Source: Lysobacterales bacterium | Lineage (GTDB): Bacteria; Pseudomonadota; Gammaproteobacteria; Xanthomonadales; Rhodanobacteraceae | Assembly: GCA_017305055.1 (NCBI GenBank) | Contig: JAFKMZ010000030.1 | Span: 1,199-43,913 of the forward strand | Direction of reading: 5' to 3' | DNA length: 42,715 nucleotides | Shown here: positions 18,110-27,700 of the stretch, piece by piece | Layout of the letters: each line of letters starts with the position of its first letter | How positions within the stretch are numbered: position 1 is the first letter of the stretch | Translations under genes and position numbers: made by a program | The notes under the pieces: generated by a model | Told to the model about the DNA's origin: nothing | Databases searched by the model: none | The model's input: the letters and a program-made list of their open reading frames with translations, nothing else

Positions 18110-20284
18110 ATGAGTACAGTCCGCGTGCCGATCACCTCTCCGGATGTCACACCGCTGCCGGGGCGCGGTGCGGCAATGGAAATCCCATTGCAGCCCGCCT
18201 CATACGACATCTGGGACAAGAAGTACCGGCTCAAGGACAAGGCTGGCGTCCCGGTAGACCATACGGTGGAGGAGACCTGGCAGCGCGTGGCGCGTGCCTT
18301 GTCCGAGGTGGAGGCCACCCCGGAACTGCGCGAGCACTGGCACCAGCGCTTTTTCTGGGCGCTGCGCCGCGGCGCGATCCCCGCCGGCCGCATCACCTCG
18401 AACGCGGGTGCGCTGGCGCACAAGCCGGCCACCTCCACCATCAACTGCACGGTCTCGGGCACCATCCGCGACTCGATGGACAATATCCTGGACAAGGTCC
18501 ACGAGGCCGGCCTGACCCTGAAGGCCGGTTGCGGCATCGGCTACGAGTTCAGCACGCTGCGCCCACGTGGCGCCTACGTCTCGGGGGCCGGCGCCTACAC
18601 CTCGGGCCCGCTCTCGTTCATGGACATCTTCGACAAGATGTGCTTCACCGTGTCCTCGGCCGGCGGTCGGCGTGGGGCGCAGATGGGCACGTTCGACATC
18701 AGCCATCCCGACGTCAAGGAATTCATCCGCGTCAAGCGCGAGGACGGTCGGCTGCGCCAGTTCAACCTCAGCCTGCTGATCACCGACGGCTTCATGCAGG
18801 CGGTGGAGGCCGATGCCGACTGGCCGCTGGTATTCCCGGTGCACGTCAAGGAGCGCGACGAGATCGACCTGGCCGATCCGGCCAAGGTGGTGTGGCGCGA
18901 GTGGCCGACGCACGAAAACTACATTGCCCGTGAGGATGGCCTGGTTGCATGCAAGATCTACCGCACGGTGCGCGCGCGGCATCTGTGGGACCTGATCATG
19001 GTCTCCACCTACGACTACGCCGAGCCAGGCTTCATCCTGATCGACCGGGTCAACGAGATGAACAACAACTGGTGGTGCGAGCACATCCGCGCCACCAACC
19101 CCTGCGGCGAGCAGCCGTTGCCGCCGTACGGTTCCTGCCTGCTGGGCTCGATCAACCTGACGACGTTCGTGCGTGATCCGTTTGGTCCGAAGGCCCGCTT
19201 CGACTGGGACGAATATCGCGCGGTGGTGAAGGTGTTCACGCGCATGCTGGACAACGTGGTGGAGATCAACGGCCTGCCGCTGGCGCAGCAGCGCGACGAG
19301 ATCCTCTCCAAGCGCCGGCATGGCATGGGCTTCCTCGGCCTGGGCTCGACCCTGACCATGCTCAAGCACCGCTACGGCAGTGCCGAGGCCGTCGCCTTCA
19401 CCGAGCAGGTGTCGCGGGAGATGGCGCTGGCCGGCTGGGAAACGGCGCTGGAGCTGGCACAGGAAAAAGGTCCGGCGCCGATCCTCGCGCAGGAGTTCAA
19501 GGTGACCGGCGAGATGCTGCGCAAGCGCCCGGAGATGGCCGCCGACGGCTACCAGGTCGGCGATTCCGTCCCCGGCCGCGTACTGCATGCGAAGTACTCG
19601 CGCTACATGCAGCGCGTCGCCACGGTGGCGCCGGAGCTGGTCGAGCGGTTGGCCGAGACCGGCGCGCGCTTCACCCACCACAGCTCGATCGCCCCCACCG
19701 GCACGATCTCGCTGTCGCTGGCCAACAACGCCAGCAACGGCATCGAGCCGAGCTTCGCCCACAGCTATTCGCGCAACGTGATCCGCGAGGGCAAGAAGAC
19801 CAAGGAAAAGGTCGAGGTGCTGAGCTACGAATTGCTCGCCTACCGCGCCTTGATCAACGCTGACGCGACGCCGGCCGACGGCGACGCCGAGAACCAGCTG
19901 CCGGATTATTTCGTGGCTGCCGACGACATCGGCCCGAAGGAGCACGTGGACATCCAGGCGGCCGCACAGAAGTGGATCGACTCGTCCATTTCCAAGACCG
20001 CGAACGTGCCCACCGAATATCCGTACGAGGATTTCAAGGACATCTACCGTTACGCGTACAAGCAGGGCCTGAAGGGCTGCACCACATTCCGCTTCAATCC
20101 GGCCGCGTTCCAGGGCGTGCTGGTCAAGGAATCCGACCTGGCCAACACGCTGTACCGCTTCGAGCTGGCTGATGGCAGCGTGCTTGAGGTGCCCGGCAAC
20201 GAGGAGGTGGAATATGACGGTGAGGTCCACACGGCCGCCAACCTTTTCGATGCCCTGAAGGAAGGCTACTACGGCAAGTTCTGA
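18110..20284 (+). CDS. nrdJa: Class II (adenosylcobalamin-dependent) ribonucleoside-diphosphate reductase, large part NrdJa
   Basis: 724 residues from ATG 18110, supported by GGAGG upstream; an earlier in-frame start at 17984 would lie within the NrdR box region and is unlikely. NrdJ reduces ribonucleotides to deoxyribonucleotides using a B12-derived radical and needs no oxygen. The catalytic N-C-E triad is N330, C332, E334 in 'ATNPCGEQPLPPYGSC', with the redox cysteine pair C113 ('STINCTVSG') and C343 ('GSCLLGSINL'). The glycine-rich 'GCGIGYEFSTLRPRGAYVSG' is typical of class II enzymes. The usual C-terminal cysteine tail is absent and is found instead in the separate gene at 20578, the split arrangement known from Pseudomonas aeruginosa NrdJa/NrdJb. 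Confidence 0.95.
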   Translation: MSTVRVPITSPDVTPLPGRGAAMEIPLQPASYDIWDKKYRLKDKAGVPVDHTVEETWQRVARALSEVEATPELREHWHQRFFWALRRGAIPAGRITSNAGALAHKPATSTINCTVSGTIRDSMDNILDKVHEAGLTLKAGCGIGYEFSTLRPRGAYVSGAGAYTSGPLSFMDIFDKMCFTVSSAGGRRGAQMGTFDISHPDVKEFIRVKREDGRLRQFNLSLLITDGFMQAVEADADWPLVFPVHVKERDEIDLADPAKVVWREWPTHENYIAREDGLVACKIYRTVRARHLWDLIMVSTYDYAEPGFILIDRVNEMNNNWWCEHIRATNPCGEQPLPPYGSCLLGSINLTTFVRDPFGPKARFDWDEYRAVVKVFTRMLDNVVEINGLPLAQQRDEILSKRRHGMGFLGLGSTLTMLKHRYGSAEAVAFTEQVSREMALAGWETALELAQEKGPAPILAQEFKVTGEMLRKRPEMAADGYQVGDSVPGRVLHAKYSRYMQRVATVAPELVERLAETGARFTHHSSIAPTGTISLSLANNASNGIEPSFAHSYSRNVIREGKKTKEKVEVLSYELLAYRALINADATPADGDAENQLPDYFVAADDIGPKEHVDIQAAAQKWIDSSISKTANVPTEYPYEDFKDIYRYAYKQGLKGCTTFRFNPAAFQGVLVKESDLANTLYRFELADGSVLEVPGNEEVEYDGEVHTAANLFDALKEGYYGKF

Positions 20285-20577
20285 TGCCGGCGCGGCCCGC
20301 AAGCAGTTTCAACCGGAGCCAGGGCGCCATGGGCGTTCGCCACCCGGTGCATCAAGGCGGCACCAAGTCCGCCCGCAGCAAGCCGCAAGCATGCGGTTCT
20401 CGTGGTCCACTGCCAGCAGGACGGCGGATTGGCGTGGCGGCCTCGCGGCTGGCATTGCCGGACGTCGGCAACACCGGTGGTACTGGCATCCGGTTCGGCC
20501 TTGCGCCGGGCCGGGTGCGTTTTTCCATGCTGCGCCCCCATATATGGGGGTAACGGCAACATTCGCAGACAGAATCC
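20285..20577. other. 293-base spacer between nrdJa and nrdJb
   Basis: An open frame of 89 codons crosses this gap but has no recognisable domain and overlaps the nrdJa stop; I do not call it a gene. The only striking element is the palindrome at 20535-20550. For two halves of one enzyme the gap is long, which suggests separate control of nrdJb or a processed transcript. Confidence 0.5.
20535..20550. promoter_or_regulatory. Perfect 16-base palindrome CCCCCATATATGGGGG before nrdJb
   Basis: The sequence is identical on both strands and ends 27 bases before the nrdJb ATG. It could be a dimer-binding operator or, in RNA, a hairpin with a 5-base GC stem. It is too close to the start for a normal -35 site. 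The function is unknown. Confidence 0.45.
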
Positions 20578-21324
20578 ATGACGACCAAGATCAAGCAGAA
20601 AATCACCGGCTACAGCGTGGCCACCCCTGGCGAAAAGTCGGCCGCCGCAGCGACGGTCGACAGCGCGCCGGCAACGCCGCCGACGGCCCAGGTCATCCAG
20701 ATGCACGAGAGCCTGGAGCGCCCGGAGACCCTGGTCGGGGTCACCTTCAAGATCAAGTCGCCGTTGTTCGAGCACGCGCTGTACGTCACCTTGAACGACA
20801 TCGTGCTCAACGCCGGCACGCCGAACGAGCAGCGCCGCCCGTTCGAGATCTTCATCAACTCGAAGAACATGGACCACTTCCAGTGGATCGTGGCCCTTAC
20901 CCGCGTCATGTCCGCGGTGTTCCGCAAGGGCGGCGACATTGCCTTCATCGCCGACGAGATGAAGGCGGTATTCGATCCGCGTGGTGGTTATTTCAAGGCG
21001 GGCGGCGTGTACATGCCATCCATCGTGGCCGAGATCGGTGCGGTGCTGGAGCAGCACCTGACGGATATCGGCCTGATCAAGGGCCCGGAGCTCGACGAGG
21101 GCCGGCGCCAACTGGTTGCCGAGAAGCGCGCAGCCTACGAGGCGGCAGGCGCCAGCGCCGAGGCGGGCGCGCCGGGCACTGCCCAGGCCACAGCGGCGGC
21201 CGCCCCCGCTGCCTCGAGTTTCCCACCGGGCTCGCAGCTGTGCGGCAAGTGCAACACCCTGGCCATGGTACTCATGGACAACTGCCAGACCTGCCTCAAC
21301 TGCGGCTACTCCAAGTGCGGCTGA
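20578..21324 (+). CDS. nrdJb: Class II ribonucleotide reductase accessory/C-terminal part NrdJb
   Basis: 248 residues. The N-terminal 'KIKQKITGYSVA' and central 'FKIKSPLFEHALYVTLNDIVLN' with 'NMDHFQWIVALTRVMSAVFRKGGD' correspond to the TSCPD/NrdJb domain that completes class II reductases. An Ala-rich linker (about 186-215) leads to a cysteine-rich end with C222, C225, C236, C239, C242 and C247 ('CGKCNT', 'CQTCLNCGYSKCG'). Such cysteines act as the redox shuttle to the active site or as a zinc ribbon. Together with NrdJa it would form a complete reductase. The Shine-Dalgarno match is weak. The next gene starts 12 bases after its stop. Confidence 0.9.
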   Translation: MTTKIKQKITGYSVATPGEKSAAAATVDSAPATPPTAQVIQMHESLERPETLVGVTFKIKSPLFEHALYVTLNDIVLNAGTPNEQRRPFEIFINSKNMDHFQWIVALTRVMSAVFRKGGDIAFIADEMKAVFDPRGGYFKAGGVYMPSIVAEIGAVLEQHLTDIGLIKGPELDEGRRQLVAEKRAAYEAAGASAEAGAPGTAQATAAAAPAASSFPPGSQLCGKCNTLAMVLMDNCQTCLNCGYSKCG

Positions 21325-21336
21325 GGTGAGCCACCG

Positions 21337-22065
21337 ATGAATGTCAATGCACCCGGTTACCGCCCCCACCCGGGGCTCATTGAGGACAGAGCACGATTCA
21401 CTCAGTTAGAACTGTGGAACTGTCGCGCCAAACATTGGGGTACTGATCAAATTGATCCCCTTGACGCGCTTGAGCCAGGCGTCGCGTTGAGGATGAATGG
21501 ATTCCAGATCGAGACTGTAAGTACGCTGGGTGAAATGACATCTAACGGTAAGCTCGTACAGGTTGCAGGCCTGATTCATCGTGGGGACCGGATCGTTCAG
21601 ATTGCGTCGTCCCGCTTCTCTCAAGTCGAGCAACGTTTTACGGCTGCGCACGAGCTAGGGCATGCGATCCTTCATCCGAACGGCGCTCTGCTCCACCGGG
21701 ACAGACCAGCCGATACGACGGGATGGCAGAAGGATCCAACGGAGCGAGAGGCCGATTTCTTCGCCGCTTGTTTTCTTATGCCGGGAAGGCAAGTCCACCG
21801 TTGGTTTAGGAAGTTTTTTCTTACAGACCGGTTTGTGCTGAACGACGACACCGCTTTTGCGCTATGTACTAAGCCGCTTGATAGCGTCCTCCAGCGAATC
21901 CGTTCACATCGAGATCTCTCGTTGACCTTGGCTAGAACCATCTCGTACAACGGGCAACAATTTAAGTCGCTCTCGGAGCTATTTCGTGTCTCCCCGACGG
22001 CCATGGCCTGTCGATTGGAGGAACTGGGGCTTGCGTTTGACCCGCGCGCTTCGCACCGCGCTTGA
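21337..22065 (+). CDS. ImmA/IrrE-type zinc metallopeptidase, probably horizontally acquired
   Basis: 242 residues. The metallopeptidase motif is HExxH at H105-E106-LG-H109 ('RFTAAHELGHAILH'), with the family's second block 'EREADFFAACFLMP' (136-149) supplying the third zinc ligand. ImmA/IrrE proteases cleave XRE-type repressors, as in ICEBs1 induction and the Deinococcus radiation response. The C-terminal stretch 'LSELFRVSPTAMACRLEELGL' (about 211-231) resembles a helix-turn-helix and suits recognition of a partner. No separate XRE repressor gene is adjacent. Its G+C is visibly lower than its neighbours (hand counts of three 60-base lines give 50-58%, against about 65% in nrdJb), with AT-rich codons such as TTT and TCT. 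The ribosome-binding GAGGTG overlaps the nrdJb stop. Its target is unknown. Confidence 0.85.
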   Translation: MNVNAPGYRPHPGLIEDRARFTQLELWNCRAKHWGTDQIDPLDALEPGVALRMNGFQIETVSTLGEMTSNGKLVQVAGLIHRGDRIVQIASSRFSQVEQRFTAAHELGHAILHPNGALLHRDRPADTTGWQKDPTEREADFFAACFLMPGRQVHRWFRKFFLTDRFVLNDDTAFALCTKPLDSVLQRIRSHRDLSLTLARTISYNGQQFKSLSELFRVSPTAMACRLEELGLAFDPRASHRA

Positions 22066-22134
22066 TTTCGTTGGTGGGGTCGACTCGACAAGGGTAACGG
22101 GCTGGCGCTACCCCGCTTTCGTGGATCTGGTCGC

Positions 22135-22368
22135 ATGAGAAGTTTCGATGACGCCGAGGGTGGCCACTGGCAGGCCGCGCTGATCGAGGGCTCCTTTGGG
22201 GACGTGGCGCTGGTGTTCGGCCGCATTGGCGGTGACCAGGTGCTGATGCGTTCCATGCGGGCGGAGGCGGCCAATTTCGGCGAGGCGGAACAGGTGCTGG
22301 CGAAGCTCGACGCCGCCGGCTTGCGGGCCATGCTCGCCGAGGCCAAGCCCTGGAGCCAAGGCGGCTGA
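22135..22368 (+). CDS. Small hypothetical protein
   Basis: 77 residues (MRSFDDAEGGHWQAALIEGS...). The pattern of a short beta-rich start ('HWQAALIEGSFGDVALVFGRIGG') and an acidic helical end ('EAEQVLAKLDAAGLRAMLAEAKPW') resembles small conserved proteins I recall from xanthomonads, but I cannot name a family. It starts 69 bases after the metallopeptidase gene and returns to the high G+C of the chromosome. It precedes the ABC ATPase gene by 66 bases and may share its transcript. No signal peptide or membrane segment is seen. Confidence 0.65.
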   Translation: MRSFDDAEGGHWQAALIEGSFGDVALVFGRIGGDQVLMRSMRAEAANFGEAEQVLAKLDAAGLRAMLAEAKPWSQGG

Positions 22369-22434
22369 GCGCGGCATGACTCCCACCATGTCGTGCTTTC
22401 CGGCCATCGATCCGCCGCCCCTAGAGTTGCTCCC

Positions 22435-23271
22435 ATGAGCCAAGCCGAGCCCGCCAGCACTGCCGCTGACCATCCCGTTCCGGATGTGCTGGACATCGAC
22501 GCAGCCAGCGTGATGCGTGGTGGTCGGCTGGCGCTGGACCGCTTGAGCCTGCGGGTAGCCAGCGGCCAGCACACCGCCATCCTTGGCCCCAACGGTTCCG
22601 GGAAATCCAGCCTGGTGCAGTTGATTGCGCGCCAGCTGTATCCGCTGGCCGACGACGACGGGCGCAGCGACGTACGCTTGTTTGGTCGCTCGCGCTGGCA
22701 CGTCGGCGAGTTGCATCGTCTGCTCGGCATCGTGTCGCCGGCCATGCAGCAGGATTACACCAGCGACCGCTCATTGCGGGCCCTCGACGCCGTGGTGTCC
22801 GGTTTCTTCGCGGCGCGTGGGGCGGGTCCGCAGCATCAGGCCACCGCGGCGATGCGGGCGGACGCTCAGGCTGCCCTGCGCGCCATGGGCGGCGAGGCGC
22901 TGGCCGGGCGCCGCCTGGCCAGCCTGTCCACCGGCGAGGCGCGCCGCGTGCTGATTGCCCGCGCGCTGGTGCATCGGCCGCGCGCGCTCCTGCTGGACGA
23001 GCCCTGCGCCGGCCTGGACCTGGTCAGCCGTCGCCACTTCCTGGAAAACCTGCGTCGGCTCGCCCAGGCCGGCACTACCCTGGTGCTGGTCACCCATCAC
23101 GTGGAGGAGATCCTGCCCGAGATCGGGCAGGTCGTGCTGTTGCGCGACGGGCGGATCCTGCGCCATGGTCGCAAGGAGGACGTACTCACCAGCGCGCAGC
23201 TGAGCCAGGCGTTCGGCTTGCCGATCGAGGTCCAGCCGTGTGGCGACTATTACCAGGCCACGTTGCGCTGA
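22435..23271 (+). CDS. Stand-alone ABC transporter ATP-binding protein
   Basis: 278 residues from ATG 22435; an upstream in-frame ATG at 22393 is possible but less likely. It is a cytoplasmic ABC ATPase with Walker A 'GPNGSGKSS' (51-59), the signature 'LSTGEARR', Walker B 'ALLLDEP' and the switch 'VTHHVEE'. 'LSTGEARR' in place of the usual 'LSGGQ' is like ModF/YchF-type orphan ATPases related to molybdate systems. No permease or binding-protein gene lies next to it, so its partner is unknown. It ends 48 bases from the convergent efflux gene. Confidence 0.88.
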   Translation: MSQAEPASTAADHPVPDVLDIDAASVMRGGRLALDRLSLRVASGQHTAILGPNGSGKSSLVQLIARQLYPLADDDGRSDVRLFGRSRWHVGELHRLLGIVSPAMQQDYTSDRSLRALDAVVSGFFAARGAGPQHQATAAMRADAQAALRAMGGEALAGRRLASLSTGEARRVLIARALVHRPRALLLDEPCAGLDLVSRRHFLENLRRLAQAGTTLVLVTHHVEEILPEIGQVVLLRDGRILRHGRKEDVLTSAQLSQAFGLPIEVQPCGDYYQATLR

Positions 23272-23319
23272 GCGCTCCGTCCGTGTGGCAGGAACCGACG
23301 TGGCCGCCTGCGTACATCG

Positions 23320-24768
23320 TCAAGGACGGGCTTCGGGCGTGACCGTTGCCACCTGGGTGCAGGCCTCATCGCCGCAAGCCTGCCAGCCGCCACCCAAGGC
23401 CTTGTACAAGGCCACCGCGCTGGTATTGATCGCCGTCTCGGCCTGGGCCAGGTCGTCCTCGGCGGTGAGCTCGGTGCGCTCGGCGTCGAGCAGCTCGAGG
23501 AAGCCGGTGGCGCCGCCCTGGTAGCGGATGCGGGCCAGGTCCGCGGCGCGCCTGCTTTGCGTGCTCTGCTCCAGCAGGTGATCGACGCGCACGCGCTGCT
23601 GGTTGAAGCCGGTGACGGCGTTGTCGACGTCCTCGATCGCCAGCAGCACGGCCTGCTGGTAGTGGGCCTGTGCCGCATCGGCATGCGCCTCGCTGGCATG
23701 CAGGTTGGCGCGCACCCGCTGCACGTTCAGGCCGGGCCAGCTGATGCTGGGCGCGAGCGACCAGGCACGCGTCGACGGGCTGCCAAAGTCGTTGCTGCGT
23801 CCGGCCAGGAACCCAAGAAAGCCGCCCAGCGTGATGTGCGGAAAGAAATCCGCCTTGGCCACGCCGATGCGGGCAGTGGCGGCGGCGTATTCGCGTTCAG
23901 CCATCTGTACGTCGGGACGGCGTGCCAGCACGTCGCCGGCGGCACCGATCGGCAGGTTCACCGCTATCGGCGTGAAGCTCGCCGGCGACACGTCGATGTC
24001 GAGTTCGCCGGGACGCTCGCCCAGCAGCACGGCGAGGCGGTACTCGCTGGCGCTGGCCTTGGTCTGCAGCAGCGGCAGTTGTGCCTGCACCGCACTGAGG
24101 CGCGCCTTGGCGCTGGCCACGTCCTGCTCCGCTCCGGTGCCAGCCTGCAGGCGCACCTCGGTGAGGTGCACGGTCTGGCGCTGGTTGTCGATGTCGCGGC
24201 GCGCGATGTCCAGTCGCAGTTGGCTGCCGCGCAGCTCGAAGTAGTTGCGCGCGACCTCGGCCAGCAGGCTGACCTGGGCGTCACGCAGCGCCGCCTCGCT
24301 GGCGCCAAGATCGGCATCGGCTGCCTCCACCGAGCGACGCACGCCGCCGAAGATGTCCAGTTCCCAGGAGGCATCGAAACCGGCCTGGTAGGTGGTCACC
24401 GTTTGCCGCTGCGTGCCGAGGCCGGGTTGCTGGCCGCGGCTGCGGGTGTAGTCCACGCCGGCGTCGATGGTCGGCAAGCGGTCGGATTTCGCACCGCTGA
24501 GCAGTGCACGCGACTCGTGCAGCCGCGCCACCGCGATGCGCAGGTCCAGGTTGCTGGCCGCGGCACGCTGGATCAGCTTGTCCAGCGTGGGGTCGTCGAA
24601 TTGCTTCCACCAGGCAGCCTGGAATGACGCGTGATTTTCCTGCGCCGGGTCCAGCCCCTGCAGTTGCGGTGCGGCGAGCTGCATCGGGTGATAGTCGGGT
24701 CCGATGCTGGCGCATCCGGAGAGGATGACGGCCATTCCGATTGCAGCGATCCTGAGCGGGCTTTTCAT
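23320..24768 (-). CDS. RND efflux outer-membrane lipoprotein (OprN/NodT family)
   Basis: 482 residues from ATG 24768, which overlaps the pump gene stop by one base. TolC-family factors form the outer-membrane channel of tripartite pumps. The lipobox 'LSGC' places the lipidated cysteine at C19, followed by 'IGPDYHPMQLAAPQLQG', a typical OprM/NodT start. Two outer-membrane-efflux repeats follow, with 'WWKQFDDPTLDKLIQRAAASNLDLRIAVARL' in the first and 'RRPDVQMAEREYAAATARIGVAKADFFP' in the second. It is the last gene of the three-gene efflux operon. Confidence 0.95.
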   Translation of the reverse strand: MKSPLRIAAIGMAVILSGCASIGPDYHPMQLAAPQLQGLDPAQENHASFQAAWWKQFDDPTLDKLIQRAAASNLDLRIAVARLHESRALLSGAKSDRLPTIDAGVDYTRSRGQQPGLGTQRQTVTTYQAGFDASWELDIFGGVRRSVEAADADLGASEAALRDAQVSLLAEVARNYFELRGSQLRLDIARRDIDNQRQTVHLTEVRLQAGTGAEQDVASAKARLSAVQAQLPLLQTKASASEYRLAVLLGERPGELDIDVSPASFTPIAVNLPIGAAGDVLARRPDVQMAEREYAAATARIGVAKADFFPHITLGGFLGFLAGRSNDFGSPSTRAWSLAPSISWPGLNVQRVRANLHASEAHADAAQAHYQQAVLLAIEDVDNAVTGFNQQRVRVDHLLEQSTQSRRAADLARIRYQGGATGFLELLDAERTELTAEDDLAQAETAINTSAVALYKALGGGWQACGDEACTQVATVTPEARP

Positions 24769-27700
24769 CAGAAGTTCTCCAGCGCCGGCAACGCCTGCGC
24801 GGCGGCGCGTTCGGCCGCGCGCGCGGCGCGGCGCTCGACCAGGGCGCGGATGAGGACATAGAACAGCGGTGTGTAGATCAGGCCGAAGATGGTCACGCCG
24901 AGCATGCCGGCGAACACTGCCACGCCCATGGCATGGCGCATCTCGGCGCCGGCGCCGTGCGAGGTGACCAGCGGCACCACGCCCATGATGAAGGCGAACG
25001 AGGTCATCAGGATCGGACGCAGTCGCAGGCGGGCCGCCTCCAGCACCGCCTCGTAGCGGGCAGCGCCTTCCAGTTGCAGTTCGCGCGCGAATTCGACGAT
25101 CAGGATCGCGTTCTTGCACGCCAGCCCCACCAGCACGATCAGGCCGATCTGGGTGAAGATGTTGTTGTCGCCACCGCTGAGCCACACGCCGGCGATCGCG
25201 GACAGGAGCACCATCGGCACGATCAGGATCACCGCCAGCGGCAGCGACCAGCTCTCATACAGCGAGGACAGCACCAGGAACACCAGCAGCACGCACAGCG
25301 GGAACACCAGGATCGCGGTGTTGCCGGCAAGGATTTGCTGGTAGGTCAGCTCGGTCCACTCATAGCTGAAGCCGTTCGGCAAATGCTCCTTGGCCAGTTG
25401 CTGCATGGCCGCCTGGGCCTGGCCGGAGCTGAAGCCCGGCGCCGGACCGCCGTTGATTTCGGCGGTGGGGTAGCCGTTGTAATGCTGCACGCGATCCGGG
25501 CCGGCACCCCGCCTGACGGTGACGAACGAGCCCAGCGGCACCATCTGGCCGTGGGCGTTGCGCGTCTTCAGCTGCAGGATGTCCTGTGGCGTGTGGCGGA
25601 ACGCCGGGTCGGCCGACACGTTCACCTGGTAGGTGCGGCCGAAGCGGTTGAAGTCATTGACGTAGAGTGACCCAAGGTAGGCCTGCATGGTCTGGTACAC
25701 GTCGCCCAGGTTCACGCCTTCGGCCTTGGCCTTCTCGCGGTCGACGTCGGCGTCGACCTGCGGCACGGCGACCTGGAAGCTGGAGAACAGCCCGGCCAGT
25801 GCCGGGTCCTTGCGACTGGCGGCGATCAGGTTCTGGGTCTGCTGGTACAGCTCGTCGAAGCCACGGTCGCCGCGGTCCTCGATCTGCAGGCGGAAGCCGC
25901 CGATCGTGCCCAGGCCCATCACCGGCGGCGGCGGGAACACCGCGATGTAGGCATCCTGGATTGCGCCGAACTTCTGGTTCAGCGCCCCGGCGATCGCGCC
26001 CGCCGAGAGCGCCGCGCTGCGGCGGTCCTCAAACGGCTTGAGCGTGACGAAGACGATGCCGGAATTGCTTGAGTTGGTGAAGCCGTTGATCGACAGGCCG
26101 GGGAACGCGACCGCGTGCTCCACGCCTGGCTGCTTCAGCGCGATCGCACTCATGCGCTTGATCACGTTCTCGGAGCGGTCCAGCGAGGCGGCGTCGGGCA
26201 GCTGTGCGAATGCCACCAGGTACTGCTTGTCCTGGCTCGGCACGAAGCCGGTCGGCACGTGCGAGAAGCCCAACCAGGTCAGGCCGATCAGGCCGGCATA
26301 CACCACCAGCGCCAGCTTGCCCCGGCCGATGACAAGCTTGACGCCGCCGACATACTGCCCGGCACCACGATGGAACATGCGGTTGAACGGGCGGAACAGC
26401 CAGCCGAGGCCGCGGTCGAGCACGCGCGTCGCGCGGTCCTTTGGCGCGTCACGCCCCTTCAGCAGCACCGCGGCCAGCGCCGGGCTCAGGGTCAGCGAGT
26501 TGAACGCGGAGATCACCGTGGAGATGGCGATGGTCAGCGCGAACTGCCGGTAGAACTGGCCGGTCAGTCCGCTGACGAACGCGGTGGGAATGAAGACCGC
26601 GCACAGCACCAGCGCGGTGGCCACGATCGGTCCGGTGACCTCGCGCATCGCCTTGCGCGTGGCCTCCTTCGGCGCCTCGCCCAATTCGATGTGGCGCTCC
26701 ACGTTTTCCACCACCACGATCGCGTCGTCGACGACGATGCCAATCGCCAGCACCAGTCCGAACAGGCTCAGCGCATTGAGCGAGAAGCCGGCCAGATACA
26801 TGATCGCGAACGTGCCGATCAGCGACACCGGCACCGCCACCAGCGGGATGATCGAGGCGCGCCAGGTCTGCAGGAACAGGATCACCACCAGCACCACCAG
26901 CAGGATCGCTTCCAGCAGCGTATGCGCCACCGCCTCGATCGAACCGCGCACGAAGACGGTCGGGTCGTAGACGATCGAGTAATCCACGCCTTGCGGGAAG
27001 TCCTGCTTCAGTTGCGCCATGGCGGCACGCACTTCGTCGGAGATCTGGATCGCATTGGAGCCGGGCCGGGCGAAGATCGGCAGCGCCACCGCCGGCTGGT
27101 TGTCGAGCAGGCTGCGCAGCGCATAGTTGTTCGCGCCGAGGTCGACCCTGGCCACGTCACCCAGGTGGGTAACGCCGCCGTCCGCGTCGGTGCGCACGAT
27201 GATGTTGCGGAAGTCGTCCGCGCTGACCAGCCGGCCGCGCGTGTTGACGTTGAGCTGGAACGCGGAGTTGCTTGGTCCCGGCGGTGCATTCAGCGCACCG
27301 GCGGCGACCTGCACGTTCTGCTCGCGGATTGCCTTGACCACGTCGCCGGTGGTGAGCGAGCGCTGCGCCAGTTTTTGCGGATCCAGCCACACGCGCATCG
27401 AGTATTCGCCGGCGCCGAAGATCTGCACGTCGCCGACGCCATCGAGCCGGCCCAGCACGTCCTTCACGTGCAGACGCGCGTAGTTCGACAGGTAGAGCAT
27501 GTCGTAGCGTTTGTCTGGCGAGGTGAGGTGCACCACCATGGTGAGGTCGGGCGAACTTTTCTGCGTGGTCACGCCGAGTCGCTGCACTTCCTCGGGCAAC
27601 TTCGGCAACGCCTGGGCCACGCGGTTCTGCACGTCGACCTGGGCGTCGTTGAGGTTGGTGCCGAGCGCGAACGTGACGGTCAGGGTGAGCGCGCCGTCAC

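Noticed and set aside
20284-20553. An 89-codon open frame between nrdJa and nrdJb
   Set aside because: It overlaps the nrdJa stop, lacks a ribosome-binding site and has no recognisable domain or family-like composition.
21337-22065. A complete mobile element around the lower-G+C gene
   Set aside because: I found no integrase, transposase, target duplication or terminal repeat on either side; only the gene itself stands out in composition.
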